A stretch of DNA of 64,000 bases from Bacillus_BD sp963765265 (GTDB taxonomy: Bacteria; Bacillota; Bacilli; Bacillales; Cytobacillaceae): NCBI GenBank assembly GCA_963765265.1, contig CAVXVN010000008.1, positions 1 through 64,000 of the forward strand, given 5' to 3'. This document shows positions 54,787-64,000 of the stretch, one piece after another (the first letter of the stretch is position 1; the number at the start of each line of letters is the position of its first letter). The position numbers were made by a program, and so were the translations under genes. The notes beneath the pieces are model-generated. The model had not been told where the DNA came from. It did not search any database and saw only the letters and a list, made by a program, of their open reading frames with translations.

Positions 54787-54815
54787 AAACCTGCCCTTTC
54801 ATTCTTGGGCAGGCC
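54787..54815 (-). terminator. Terminator
   Basis: CCTGCCC/GGGCAGG stem with TTTTG on the minus strand. Confidence 0.8.
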
Positions 54816-54842
54816 ATTGGATTATTCATATGTTTTTATTGG

Positions 54843-55023
54843 TTAATAATCCCGTTTATTTTGACGTGTCCTGATTTCAATCGCTACATCAGAAGTATTA
54901 TTCAATTCGTTCTTTAACACCTCAAATAACGCTTTCTTGTTTATTGTCTCCCTGTATCTCATGAAAAATATCCTCAGCTATTTTCTTCCTTTCACCTTTA
55001 ATACCACTTAACTGATTACTCAT
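54843..55023 (-). pseudogene. Small protein, one-base frameshift
   Basis: ATG 55023 after GAGGTG begins MSNQLSGIKGERKKIAEDIF; near 54935 one extra base shifts the frame, after which ALFEVLKNELNNTSDVAIE continues to TAA at 54843. Joined length about 59 residues. Not recognised. Confidence 0.45.
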
Positions 55024-55276
55024 ATGTCGTTACACCTCTTTAGGACTTTAACTTATAAGGCTTCCAAAATACCTCATCCTTTATATTCTTCAAGTCATTC
55101 CTTCATTTATTTTATAAACCGACCTCGTCTTCATCTTTTTTGAAAAACAACAAAATCTTAATGAAAACTAAATATTTTATATAAGGAAATTAAACAATAA
55201 GATATTAATATAGAAAAAAACGGATGATAGTATAAATATATTAGAATAGATTATTATTTTAGTTGGAGGGTATAAC

Positions 55277-55420
55277 ATGAACGTAAATGATAAAGTTCTT
55301 TTCGAAGGAGATATCTATTTAATCATATTTGATTATAAAAACGGTCGTTTTGAAATTAGGAGTGTAAAATCTCCTAAAAAAGTAATTTTAGTTACCGAAA
55401 AAGAGATCTGCCCCATATAA
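55277..55420 (+). CDS. 47-residue hypothetical protein
   Basis: MNVNDKVLFEGDIYLIIFDY then KNGRFEIRSVKS and VTEKEICPI; strand-rich, reminiscent of small SH3-like or sporulation proteins but not assigned. GGAGGG lies 10 bases before the ATG. Confidence 0.5.
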   Translation: MNVNDKVLFEGDIYLIIFDYKNGRFEIRSVKSPKKVILVTEKEICPI

Positions 55421-55503
55421 GCCTTTCTTCGTAAAAGAAGATTCCCTTGATATTCTATATCAGTGTTTAATTGATATTTAAATTCGCACAGAGAAGTTTA
55501 CTT

Positions 55504-55644
55504 TCATGATCCGTTTTTTAAATTTCTGAGTACCATGGGCATTTCCTTTTCTGTCTCATTCTCCTTCTTTTGTGTTGACTTTTTTTCTTTCACATTTCCT
55601 GATTGAAATCTTACATTATCCATGCCATCCATAATATTTGTCAA
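55504..55644 (-). CDS. 46-residue hydrophilic hypothetical protein
   Basis: TTG 55644 after GGAGGG; MTNIMDGMDNVRFQSGNVKE followed by a Lys/Glu-rich stretch. Strong ribosome site but no family recognised; may be a spore-associated small protein. Confidence 0.4.
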   Translation of the reverse strand: MTNIMDGMDNVRFQSGNVKEKKSTQKKENETEKEMPMVLRNLKNGS

Positions 55645-55708
55645 AGGAATCCCTCCATTTGATTATTTCGTCTTGCTTAGAATAATCGAATTCCAAGTAT
55701 AAGCTTTA

Positions 55709-55876
55709 TCATTCCTCACCTGAAGTATTTCTATCCTTATGTTCTTTTGACAGCGAATCTTCTTCCGTCTCTTTTAAAACAGATTCTAGCCCATAACCAG
55801 TTGAACTTATTTCTAAAACTTCTTGACCCTGTTTTTTTAGCAGCGAATCATTTAAATCGTCAAATTGTTTTTCCAT
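55709..55876 (-). CDS. 55-residue hydrophilic hypothetical protein
   Basis: ATG 55876 after AGGAGG, starting MEKQFDDLNDSLLKKQGQEV; very acidic and Ser-rich. Earlier in-frame codons to 55948 lie upstream of the ribosome site. Not recognised. Confidence 0.5.
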   Translation of the reverse strand: MEKQFDDLNDSLLKKQGQEVLEISSTGYGLESVLKETEEDSLSKEHKDRNTSGEE

Positions 55877-56026
55877 TTTGAGCCTCCTAATATCATTCAT
55901 TGAATCTTTGTCTATATCTTGTTCTTTTAGAAAAGAAACCATACCCAAAATAATTATGGTGCTAAAAAAAAACGGAGATCATCTTGTATGATCCCCATTT
56001 TGTTCTACTCAACTACATTCATTCAA

Positions 56027-57533
56027 TTATTCTTTTCCTGTTGCAGCTTCTACTTCACTCATTGGAATACCCAGTGCTTTTGCTACACCCTTCACCATAA
56101 GCTGGATCAGCTTTATAGCAATTGTTAATATGTCGAAGTTGAACTTCTTTTGTCGTTCCTTGCATATTACGTCCAGTATTTTCAAATAATCTTTGTTGTT
56201 CTTCTGCAGTCATTAATTTAAATAATTTTCCTGGTTGTTCATAGTAATTATCATCATCTTCACGGAAATTATAGAAATCAGTGCCACCAGTTAAGATCTA
56301 AAGCTGGTTCTTGATGTTCTTTTGAATCTTGCCATTCACCATAGCTATTAGGAGAATAAGATACGGATCCTTCAGAAGGATTATAAATTCTCATCGCACC
56401 ATCACGATGGTACGGATGGAAGTTTTTGCGTTTTTCGGATAGTTAACTGGAATTTGCCAATGGTTAACACCTAAACGATAACGTTGTGCATCTCCATAAG
56501 AAAATAATCGACCTTGTAGCATTCTATCTGGTGAGAAGCCGATTCCAGGTACATGATTTGTAGGTGCAAATGCAGCTTGCTCTACTTCAGCAAAATAGTT
56601 TTCTGGATTACGGTTTAATTCCACTTCCCCTACTTCAATAAGAGGGAAATCTTTCTTATACCAAACTTTTGTTAAATCAAATGGATTATATGGATGATTG
56701 CTTGCTTGTTCATCTGTCATCACTTGAATATACAACTTCCATTTAGGAAAATCACCGCGTTCAATCGCTTCAAATAAATCTCTTTGATGACTTTCACGGT
56801 CTTTACCGATTAATTCAGTAGATTCTTGGTCTGTTAGATTTTTGATTCCTTGTTGTGTAACAAAGTGGAATTTCACCCATACACGTTCATTATTTGCATT
56901 AATCATGCTGTACGTATGGCTACCAAACATATGCATATTACGATAGCTTGCTGGAATACCACGATCACTCATTGTAATCGTTACTTGGTGTAGTGCTTCA
57001 GGTAATGATGACCAGAAATCCCAGTTTGCCTGTGGATTATGCATATTTGTTTTTGGATCACGTTTTACAACATGGTTCAAATCTGGGAATCTCTTAGGAT
57101 CTCTAAAGAAGAATACAGGCGTGTTATTTCCTACAAGATCCCAGTTTCCTTCTTCTGTATAGAATTTCATTGCTGTCCCACGAATATCACGTTCTGCATC
57201 TGCTGCACCACGTTCACCAGCAACAGTTGAGAAACGGATAAACATATCTGTTTTCTTACCAACTTCAGAGAAAAGATTGGCTTTTGTATATTTTGTAATA
57301 TCATTTGTTACTGTAAATGTACCATATGCACCAGAACCTTTTGCATGCATACGACGTTCTGGAATTACTTCACGATCAAAATGAGCTAATTTTTCAAGTA
57401 ACCATACATCTTCCATTAATAAGGGACCACGTTTACCTGCTGTTTTAATATCATCATCATTTGCTACCGGCGCACCAAAAGCTGTTGTCATTTTTTGATT
57501 TTTATTTTCGTTTAGATCATTCTTATCCTTCAT
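56027..57533 (-). pseudogene. katA: Catalase (KatA type), three frameshifts near the C-terminus
   Basis: Heme catalase, about 487 residues when joined. The first 370 residues are intact: FDREVIPERRMHAKGSGAYG with the catalytic His, FSTVAGERGAADAERD, Asn in the VGNNTPVFFFRDP region, and the heme-Tyr motif RLFSYGDAQRYRLG. After NYPKNAK single-base changes occur at about 56418 (one A lost), 56297 (one A gained) and 56090 (one base gained), with HPYHRDGAMRIYNP, TGGTDFYNFRE and CYKADPAYGEG in between. As printed the protein ends at 380 residues. A PerR-like box lies upstream. Confidence 0.9.
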
Positions 57534-57564
57534 GTTTCATTACCTCCTAATAATATTCAATTTT

Positions 57565-57579
57565 CTATAATTAGTATAA
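57565..57579. promoter_or_regulatory. Candidate PerR box upstream of katA
   Basis: CTATAATTAGTATAA matches TTATAATTATTATAA at 13 of 15 positions, 32 bp before the catalase start. Peroxide derepression of katA by PerR is the norm in Bacillus. Confidence 0.6.
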
Positions 57580-57863
57580 TATAGAATTAAGTATTGCGTA
57601 AAGGAATATGTATACTCATGAGCTTACTTTCAAAATTTCTTAAAATAAAGTTCAGAAAAATATTGTCTAAATATTTATAAGACAAGTGTTTTATTCCTTT
57701 TTTAATTTTAATTAACTTAAAATTATGTCTCTTTTAAAAATTACATAAAAGATCTTTATTCTCATTTGTAATATAACAATGAGAATAACGTTATTAAATG
57801 GATTTGCCTTTTATTTAGACTATGAGCTGTAACTTTTTTAATTATTTGTGTGGTCCTATTCAA

Positions 57864-57879
57864 TTGTATCCGGATACAA
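57864..57879. promoter_or_regulatory. Perfect 16-bp palindrome, possible operator
   Basis: TTGTATCCGGATACAA is its own complement, 66 bp before a decayed small gene on the plus strand. The regulator is unknown. The rest of 57600-57930 is AT-rich with no gene seen. Confidence 0.45.
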
Positions 57880-57929
57880 AAAAGAACTTGACTTAGATGA
57901 GTTTACTTTCTTAAACAAAAGGTGATAAA

Positions 57930-58118
57930 ATAACATTCATAGATCATTTAGTGAAAAGCATAAGGGCTATTGCTGAATAAAAACCTTATATTAACAAAGA
58001 ATATTATTATTCAGTTTACATCCATGCATTTATTATTGATAAGGATCAACTTTATCTTGACCATTCACCCAGAATGCTTAGAAAATATGGAAAAAGCTTT
58101 AAAAAATACTATTTTTAA
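57930..58118 (+). pseudogene. Decayed small gene (in-frame stop, no normal start)
   Basis: AAAGGTGATAA precedes ATA, and the frame ITFIDHLVKSIRAIAE hits TAA at 57978-57980, then continues PYINKEYYYSVYIHAFIIDK and RMLRKYGKSFKKYYF to TAA at 58116. A small protein of about 62 residues would result if the start and the stop were repaired. Not recognised. Confidence 0.45.
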
Positions 58119-58131
58119 AAGGTGAAAAACT

Positions 58132-58449
58132 ATGACAACAACTACAGAATTCGAAATTTTAGTAAACAAAGCAATTGATAATGCACCAACATGGTTAAAA
58201 GATGATGTTGAGACTATTGTCAAAAAAACAGATGGTATTCTTAGAGTGAGCTATATTGTTTCTGAACTATATGGAAGATATGCTTTCAGCTTCAAACATA
58301 TTACATCCTCTATGAGTAATAGTTCTGAATGGTCTCTTGTTTCTTTTGAAAGATTGAACTTTATTGATAATAATTTAGATTTGATTCAGTATCTTGTAGA
58401 AAAAATAAAAAAAGTCCAAATAAGAAACAGACAATTTTTAACGGTTTAA
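58132..58449 (+). CDS. Hypothetical protein
   Basis: 105 residues (MTTTTEFEILVNKAIDNAP...), soluble, no recognised family; ribosome site AAAAGGTG. It starts 14 bp after the decayed gene and probably belonged to the same transcript. The SFKHITSSMSNSSEW segment has no known motif. Confidence 0.6.
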   Translation: MTTTTEFEILVNKAIDNAPTWLKDDVETIVKKTDGILRVSYIVSELYGRYAFSFKHITSSMSNSSEWSLVSFERLNFIDNNLDLIQYLVEKIKKVQIRNRQFLTV

Positions 58450-58486
58450 AAAAGGGCATTTGAAATTATTCAATGCTCTTTTTTGT
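58445..58486. terminator. Terminator
   Basis: AAAAAAGGGCATTTG and CAATGCTCTTTTTT pair; T-runs on both sides. Confidence 0.8.
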
Positions 58487-58530
58487 ATACAAATTTTATA
58501 TATTAGTGTTTTAAGAGGATTTTATTAAGA

Positions 58531-59218
58531 ATGCTCCCATCGGGTTTGAATACCTCCATTTTTGTGCATGTTCCAATAGTAGACGAAGGAACACAACCGA
58601 CTCAACCAAAAGGATTTAGGCTTTCCAATTATGTTGAGCCAAAGGCACTGTCCATAGCTGTTATCACTTTATTGGTTGCGTTCTGCTATTCTAGTGTACT
58701 TTCCTATATTAATTTCTTTGCTATTGAAATTAACCTGGTTCAGGCAGCAAGCTTCTTTTTCCTATTCTATTCGACAGCCATCTTGATTATCACGCCCTAT
58801 TACGGGTCGTTTAATGGACGTGAAGGGTGCAAACTATATTATGTATCCCGCTTTTCTTATTTTCGGTATAGGGTTGATCCTGTTAAGTTCAGTTCATACG
58901 GGTACTACTTTATTATTAGCAGGGGTTCTGATTGGTCTTGGATTCGGTAATATACAGTCATGCACCCAAGCTATAGCAGTTAAAGTAACCCCTTCGAATC
59001 GTATAGGGCTAGCAACTTCCACTTTCTTTATATTCCTTGATGCAGGACTAGGTTTTGGTCCATATTTACTAGGGTACATAATTCCAGTAACTGGTTATAG
59101 GTTCTTGTATATGATTATGGGTGGACTAGTCTTCGCGTCCATATTACTTTATTACTTCCTTCATGGGAAGAAAGAAAGAGAACAAATGGTGCACATAAAT
59201 ACTCCAACTGCCGTTTAA
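58531..59218 (+). pseudogene. MFS transporter, C-terminal half only, frameshifted
   Basis: The second six-helix half of a major facilitator permease. LSNYVEPKALSIAVITLLVA and INFFAIEINLVQAASFFFLF lead to a shift near 58820; then DVKGANYIMYPAFLIFGIGL and AVKVTPSNRIGLATSTFFIF follow to a normal-looking tail. The N-terminal six helices are missing upstream. Non-functional remnant of a YwoG/drug-efflux-like gene. Confidence 0.75.
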
Positions 59219-59221
59219 TAC

Positions 59222-59266
59222 AGTAAAACCCTACTTTCGATTTCATCGAATCAAAAGTAGGGTTTA
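59222..59266. terminator. Bidirectional terminator
   Basis: AAACCCTACTTT and AAAGTAGGGTTT stem between convergent genes. Confidence 0.85.
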
Positions 59267-59287
59267 TTTTTTTGTTTTGCCTAAACC

Positions 59288-59845
59288 TTATAGGACTTCT
59301 TTCAAGTCAGACCAATGTTTCAATCTGGGAATATCCAAATGCCGATTATATGATTGATCTTTCACAATCACTTTTAGTTTTTCATTATTTAGAGTCGTTA
59401 AGACAGCAGGTTTATCATCAAAGTAGTAATCAAGTTGTAATTCTTGAATGATGTGAACTTTTTCATCATCCTGCATTCCATAGAAAAATCGATCATTTTG
59501 AACGGGAAAGCCATTTTCAATCATCCATTTCTTCGTACGTTCCCCATGTTCTTTGGGTCTTGAAGTAATATAGTATATTTCATGTCCTTCTTCAACTAAT
59601 TTTTGCAATGTTTCAATGGCATTTGGAAAAGGCGGACATGATGTGTAATAGATTTCATCTAATGAAGAGTTCCACATATCACTCCCTTGATCATCCGTTA
59701 AACCGAATGCATCATGGATCTCAACTCTTTCTAATTCTTGAAAAACATCGAGAGCTACATTTTTCCCTAACTTCTTATTATAAAGGTTAAATGCATGCTC
59801 CCTTAGATTGATTAAAGTGTCATCAATATCGAAACCAAATTTCAT
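59288..59845 (-). CDS. HAD-family nucleotidase (5'-nucleotidase, deoxy-type, YqfW/NT5C-like)
   Basis: About 185 residues: HAD motif I FGFDIDDTLINL, motif II YYITSRPKEHG, Lys and motif IV LDYYFDDKPAVL. This subfamily (PF06941-like) dephosphorylates deoxynucleoside 5'- or 3'-monophosphates; the substrate is not proven. ATG 59845 follows GAGGGG; the 26-codon upstream extension has no ribosome site and reads as leader. Confidence 0.85.
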   Translation of the reverse strand: MKFGFDIDDTLINLREHAFNLYNKKLGKNVALDVFQELERVEIHDAFGLTDDQGSDMWNSSLDEIYYTSCPPFPNAIETLQKLVEEGHEIYYITSRPKEHGERTKKWMIENGFPVQNDRFFYGMQDDEKVHIIQELQLDYYFDDKPAVLTTLNNEKLKVIVKDQSYNRHLDIPRLKHWSDLKEVL

Positions 59846-59967
59846 AGTAAACCCCTCGAATACTTTTATTTTACAACCAATGTTCTCATCCTTTATTTTG
59901 ACATTTATACTTTTGATTTTCAATTACAAATACCTACTAATCATAGTATCTATTTAACTTACTACAA

Positions 59968-60004
59968 AGTTAAAGGGATTGTAGAAAATCCTACAATCCC
60001 TTTG
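59968..60004. terminator. Bidirectional terminator
   Basis: AAAGGGATTGTAG and CTACAATCCCTTT stem with 5-nt loop. Confidence 0.88.
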
Positions 60005-60022
60005 TTTTCTTCTTATTATTGA

Positions 60023-60568
60023 TTAGCCACGAACTGTTTTCAATGCAGTAGACCATGAAATTACTTGATCTAACATCATGTTAACATTATCAAGATGCAA
60101 GTCTTGTGGTTTGAAATCTGAACCATTTTCAAAATCAGTGAATAAAGACAATGTTGGATGTGTACGTACATCTGCAACTGCTAATTCTCCTAAAATTCCA
60201 CGCAAATGCTCAGCTGCACGTGCTCCACCTGTTGAACCATAGCTTACCATTCCTGCTGCTTTGTTGTTCCATTGTGCTTGTGCTGAATCAAGAGCATTTT
60301 TTAATGCACCTGTAATGCTGTGATTGTATTCTTGAACGATGAATACAAATCCATCTAAAGAATTAATTTTTTCGCCCCATGCTGCGATTCCTGGTTCTGA
60401 ACCATCTGTTGTAAATAAGAATGGTAAGTTGAAGTCTGCGATATCCACGATTTCATAATTTGCATCTCCACGTTTGTCTGCAATTCCTTTTACCCATTCT
60501 CCAACTTGTGGACTAACGCGTCCTTGTCTTGTGCTTCCTAAGATGATACCGATGTTTAATTTTGTCAT
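60023..60568 (-). CDS. NADPH-dependent FMN reductase (flavodoxin-like)
   Basis: About 181 residues: FMN-phosphate loop GIILGSTRQGRVSPQVGEWV, FVFIVQEYNHSITGALKNALD and VSYGSTGGARAAEHLR. NAD(P)H:FMN/quinone/azo reductase family. ATG 60568 has AAGGAGG eight bases upstream; an upstream frame (MGLLNKLFGGSTKKEEE) contains that site within it and may be a true N-terminal extension, so the start is uncertain. Confidence 0.85.
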   Translation of the reverse strand: MTKLNIGIILGSTRQGRVSPQVGEWVKGIADKRGDANYEIVDIADFNLPFLFTTDGSEPGIAAWGEKINSLDGFVFIVQEYNHSITGALKNALDSAQAQWNNKAAGMVSYGSTGGARAAEHLRGILGELAVADVRTHPTLSLFTDFENGSDFKPQDLHLDNVNMMLDQVISWSTALKTVRG

Positions 60569-60837
60569 TTTTTCTTCCTCCTTTTTAGTTGAACCACCAA
60601 ATAATTTGTTTAATAAACCCATTTCCTACACCACCTATTATATTCCAATAATAATTTTCATTCAAATTTAAAGAATGCTCCAATAGTCAGTTCGTGAAGA
60701 ATGGCATCAGAGCTATTCCTTGAAAATAACTTTTCTTAATCCATTTATCTTGGAATAAATTATTTCGAATTAAATTATCATTAATTAAGTATAATATATA
60801 AAACTTTATCACAACTGTCAACACTTTTGTTTTTTTT

Positions 60838-60878
60838 CGATAAAAAATAGACTTAAATGAACTTAAGTCTATTTTTAC
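60838..60878. terminator. Terminator
   Basis: AAAAATAGACTTAA and TTAAGTCTATTTTT hairpin between the flavin reductase upstream region and the DUF1801 gene end. Confidence 0.75.
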
Positions 60879-60892
60879 ATAATCCCATATCA

Positions 60893-61312
60893 TTAATTCG
60901 GGTAGGTTGCATTCAAAAAAGCAATCGATTGATTGATTAATTCTTTTAACACTTCTACATCAATATCTGCCACTTTATTAATGTAGACACACGCTTTTCC
61001 TGAGGTGTGCTTTCCAAATTTCTTCAACAATTCCTCTCGTTTCGTATCTCCCGTTGCAAAATACAAACTGATTTTTGCTTTTCGAGGTGAAAAGCCAACG
61101 AGTGGTGCTTCGCCTTCATGACCTGATTCATATTTATAATGATAGGATCCAAAACCAATGATACTCGGCCCCCACATCTTCGCTTTAAAACCTGTCGTTT
61201 CCGTAAATAGATCTAATAATTTATAGGCATCTTCACGTTTTTTAGGATTTTCCACATTTTCAATAAACTCGATGACACTGTTATCAGTTTCCTTTGTTTT
61301 TAATTCGTACAT
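60893..61312 (-). CDS. DUF1801 protein (YdhG-like)
   Basis: About 139 residues of the DUF1801 fold: FKAKMWGPSIIGFGSYHYKYESGHEGE, GFSPRKAKISLYF (split motif), KHTSGKACVYINKVADID. Function unknown; related to frataxin-like/ YdhG iron-linked proteins only by fold. ATG 61312 after AAGGAGTG. Confidence 0.85.
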   Translation of the reverse strand: MYELKTKETDNSVIEFIENVENPKKREDAYKLLDLFTETTGFKAKMWGPSIIGFGSYHYKYESGHEGEAPLVGFSPRKAKISLYFATGDTKREELLKKFGKHTSGKACVYINKVADIDVEVLKELINQSIAFLNATYPN

Positions 61313-61447
61313 GATGATAATCACTCCTTACTTATAAGAAAATTTCCTCCGTGAGTGAGGTTTTATGCCCGTTAAAAGTGGGATAAAAAAGGTTTATTAA
61401 TAACTTCTACAAGAATATCTCTTTTCCTCCCTATTCCTCTCATTCAT

Positions 61448-64000
61448 CTATATATTCAAAAGTTCCCGAATGTCCTCTTCGGTAAGAGTAGAAGATGTTT
61501 TCTCATCGGCGTCAATAATTTCTTCGATCAGATGTTTCTTTTTCTCCTGTAATTCATTTATTTTTTCTTCAACAGTTCCTCGAGCAACAAGCTTGATGAC
61601 TTGAACAATATTTTTCTGCCCCATGCGATGAGCACGATCGGCTGCTTGCTCCTCAACTGCAGGATTCCACCAGATATCATATAGGATCACTGTATCAGCA
61701 CCTGTCAAATTGAGACCAGTGCCGCCTGCTTTTAAGGAAATGAGGAATAAATCACGTTCACCAACATTAAATCGATTGCAGATTTCCACTCGATCTTCTG
61801 ATGGGGTTTGTCCATCCAGATAGAAAAAGGGTAACCCTTGCAAAGTTAATTCTCTACCAATGAGACCAAGCATTTTCGTAAACTGTGAAAAAATCAAAAC
61901 CCTTCTTCCAGAAACTTGAGACTCCTGAACAATCTGCATTAACTGTTCAAATTTGGCAGAACTTCCTTTATATCCGTCCACAAACAGTGCTGGGTGACAA
62001 CAAATCTGTCGTAACCTGGTCAAGCCAGCTAAGATTTTTATGCGATTTTTTCGAAGTGTATCTTTGTCCAGATGCTTCAATGTATCGTGTCTAAGCTTCG
62101 CCAAATAGGCAGCATAAAGCTTCTTCTGATCTGGAAGCAGCTCTACTATTTCCATCGATTCAATTTTTTCAGGAAGTTCTGAAAGGACATCTTTTTTCAT
62201 CCTACGAAGCAAAAATGGCCGGATCCTCCGGGCAATCGTTTTCCTTGAGAGGTTACTATATTCTTTTAACCCAAGGAATAATTCAGGAAAGACCACGTGA
62301 AAAATGGACCATAGCTCCTCAAGAGAATTCTCCACAGGTGTACCGGTAAGAGCAAAGCGATAATCTGCTTGAATTTTCTTTACCGCTTTTGCTGTTTGTG
62401 TAATTGGATTTTTAAAGTCTTGAGCTTCATCAAAAAAAACTGTATGAAAGGACTGTTTTTCATACCATTTTATATCCCTTCGCAATAATGAATAGGACGT
62501 AATGACAACATCCACTTTTATGGCATCCTTCTGTAATTTGGACCGTTCTGCTTTATTTCCATCTACGACAATGGCCACAACTTCTGGAGCAAATTTCATC
62601 ATTTCACTCAACCAGTTGTACGTTAAGGACGATGGGCATACAATAAGGATCGGATGCTCACTTTTCCGTAAGTTAGGGAGCTCTGAAAGAATGAACGTGA
62701 TACTTTGCAAGGTTTTACCCAGTCCCATATCATCTGCTAGAATCCCACCGAATCCATAATGAGCGAGTGTTTTCATCCATTTAAAGCCATGTTTTTGGTA
62801 GTCTCGTAAGATCGTTTCCACACCTTTTGGTACTTCAAACTCTAACCTGTCCGGATTATTGATATCCTGTAAAAACTGACGAAACGATTCCTCTAATGTG
62901 AATGCATCAGGATTATCGATCGTATCGAGAAGTTGAAGCCCTCGGACAATGGGTACATTCAACCCACTTTCCAGATCCTCATTTTGAACCGGAAGTTCAT
63001 TTAAAAAGCGTTTGATCTCTTCAAATTCTCTAGTCTCCAATGAGAGGAGTGTTCCGTTTCGCAAACGATAGTACTTTCGTTTTTCCTCTAGAGCCGAAAG
63101 AACCTCACGTATCTGCTTTTCAGGTATGCCATCCATTTCAAATTTAAATTCTAGCCAATTCGTCCGCTCTCTTTTCATCTTCACCCGAATCTTTGGTCGA
63201 GCATTTCCTTTGAATACCCGGTTTCTCACTGCCGTAGTGGCATAGACTTGGACAAGCGGTTGTAACTTAGGCAGAACATGGTACAAAAATTCATACTCTA
63301 GCTCTTCATTATGCAAAAAATAGCCACTCTCCGTCTTAAAAAAGGAACTATCCTCCATTAATTGAATGATCGCGTCTTCCTTCGCAACGTCTCTAATTAA
63401 CATGGAACCTCGCTTGTGCACCCTACTTTCCAATGGATTAATGACTCTATTTTCATAATGAAATTCTAGACCTGCAAGCAGTCGATTATTGACACGATCT
63501 AGGTACAATTTAGCGATTAAGGGGATCTTCACAAGGTGCTCTGTAATCTCTTCAGATATTTGTACAGTACCTAATTTATTTAAACCAGGCACTACTTTTT
63601 CGAGAAAAAAGCCCACTTGTTCCTGGTGTATCAGAATTTGATTCGATCCTGAAGTCCTCTAGCATTTGTTTAAGCTCTGAGAGACGTTTTATGTCGTCGT
63701 TTTCCAGCTGGATTAATTTCTCTTGATCTAGAACGTATCGATATGAATTCAGTACGACCATCTCATTTAGCCCTTTGATCTTCAATTGATAGCCTTTCTC
63801 CTTTGCTTCAGCAAAGTTAAACTCTAGAGATAGCGGTTCGTTCGATAATTGAAGACCTTCATAGATTTTACCGTCATACTCTAGGTTAACCAGTGGCGCT
63901 CTCTCGAGTAATGGAATAAGTCTTTCCCAAATAGAAGGAGGCAGTAGTAGGATTTGTTGACTATTTACCCCCTCTACATTGTCTGAGAATGTGTCAATAA
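61448..64000 (-). pseudogene. SNF2/Swi2 helicase, frameshifted and running off the window
   Basis: DNA translocase of the bacterial SNF2 (YwqA/HepA-like) family. C-terminal about 720 residues from the shift to the stop: DDMGLGKTLQSITF (I), VVITSYSLL, FDEAQDFKN (II, DEAQ), ALTGTPVENSLEELW (III), RRVLIFSQFTKML, LISLKAGGTGLNLTGAD (V), QAADRAHRMGQ (VI). The N-terminal part starts before base 64000 on the minus strand (LVNLEYDGKIYEGLQLSNEP ...), and near 63645 one base moves it out of frame, between MLEDF and QILIHQEQ. No SWIM zinc finger is seen inside the window. Role probably in transcription recycling or repair. Confidence 0.88.

Noticed and set aside
1..64000. CRISPR arrays, rRNA genes or replication origins
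   Set aside because: No regularly spaced short repeats, no rRNA sequence and no DnaA-box cluster were seen.

Overview
The window comes from a low-GC, spore-forming Bacillaceae. The core gene order matches the Bacillus subtilis yne/gln region (yneK, ccdC, yneI, ccdA, yneF, sirA ... tkt, ynzC, yneB, yneA, lexA ... glnA, glnR, ynbB, hflX). Other Bacillus signatures are the Des-DesK-DesR cold-response set, an SspH spore protein gene, AGGAGG ribosome sites and LexA boxes of the CGAAC-N4-GTTYG type. A tRNA-Sec gene at 5.3 kb is less usual for the family.

Layout. 1-5.3 kb: a phosphonate (2-aminoethylphosphonate) biosynthesis set (pepM, ppd, aepT) coupled to a YheC/D-like ATP-grasp gene. It is followed by a dead IS6-family transposase, an excisionase-like fragment and an integrase fragment, next to the 3' end of tRNA-Sec; this looks like a decayed island. 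5.5-27.4 kb: conserved core, including ccdA/ccdC, sirA, a B12-binding MerR regulator divergent from an HrtBA-type ABC exporter, tkt, the lexA SOS locus, des-desK-desR, two glutamine synthetase genes flanking glnR, ynbB and hflX. 27.5-30.3 kb: a cyclic-di-GMP (GEMM-I) riboswitch before a PAS-PAS-GGDEF-EAL-PilZ gene. 30.4-40.3 kb: purC, a Na/Pi-type transporter, a catechol meta-cleavage set (catechol 2,3-dioxygenase, XylT-like ferredoxin, HbpS/GlcG-like protein, C-C hydrolase), uspA and a superfamily 1 helicase. 40.5-48.7 kb: xpaC-telA, then the assimilatory sulfate reduction and siroheme genes (cysH, cysP, sat, cysC, sumT, sirB) preceded by yezD with a SAM (S-box) riboswitch. 48.9-64 kb: sspH and mostly accessory genes, a catalase with a PerR-like box, and a SNF2 helicase running off the right edge.

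How the genes fit together. The sulfur genes carry sulfate uptake (CysP), activation (Sat, CysC), reduction (CysH) and siroheme synthesis (SumT, SirB) for sulfite reductase. GlnR has two candidate operators at its own promoter, and the extra glnA lies upstream with its own terminator. DesK senses membrane state and DesR acts on the desaturase. The c-di-GMP gene sits under a c-di-GMP riboswitch, which suggests feedback.

A caution runs through the window: about 18 single-base insertions or deletions interrupt otherwise well-conserved genes (pepM, ppd, aepT, the c-di-GMP gene, catechol dioxygenase, telA, cysC, catalase, the SNF2 helicase and small genes, plus the tRNA-Sec acceptor stem). They may be real decay in the accessory parts, but the number and style also fit residual sequencing error, so each broken gene is described both as seen and as it would read when joined.
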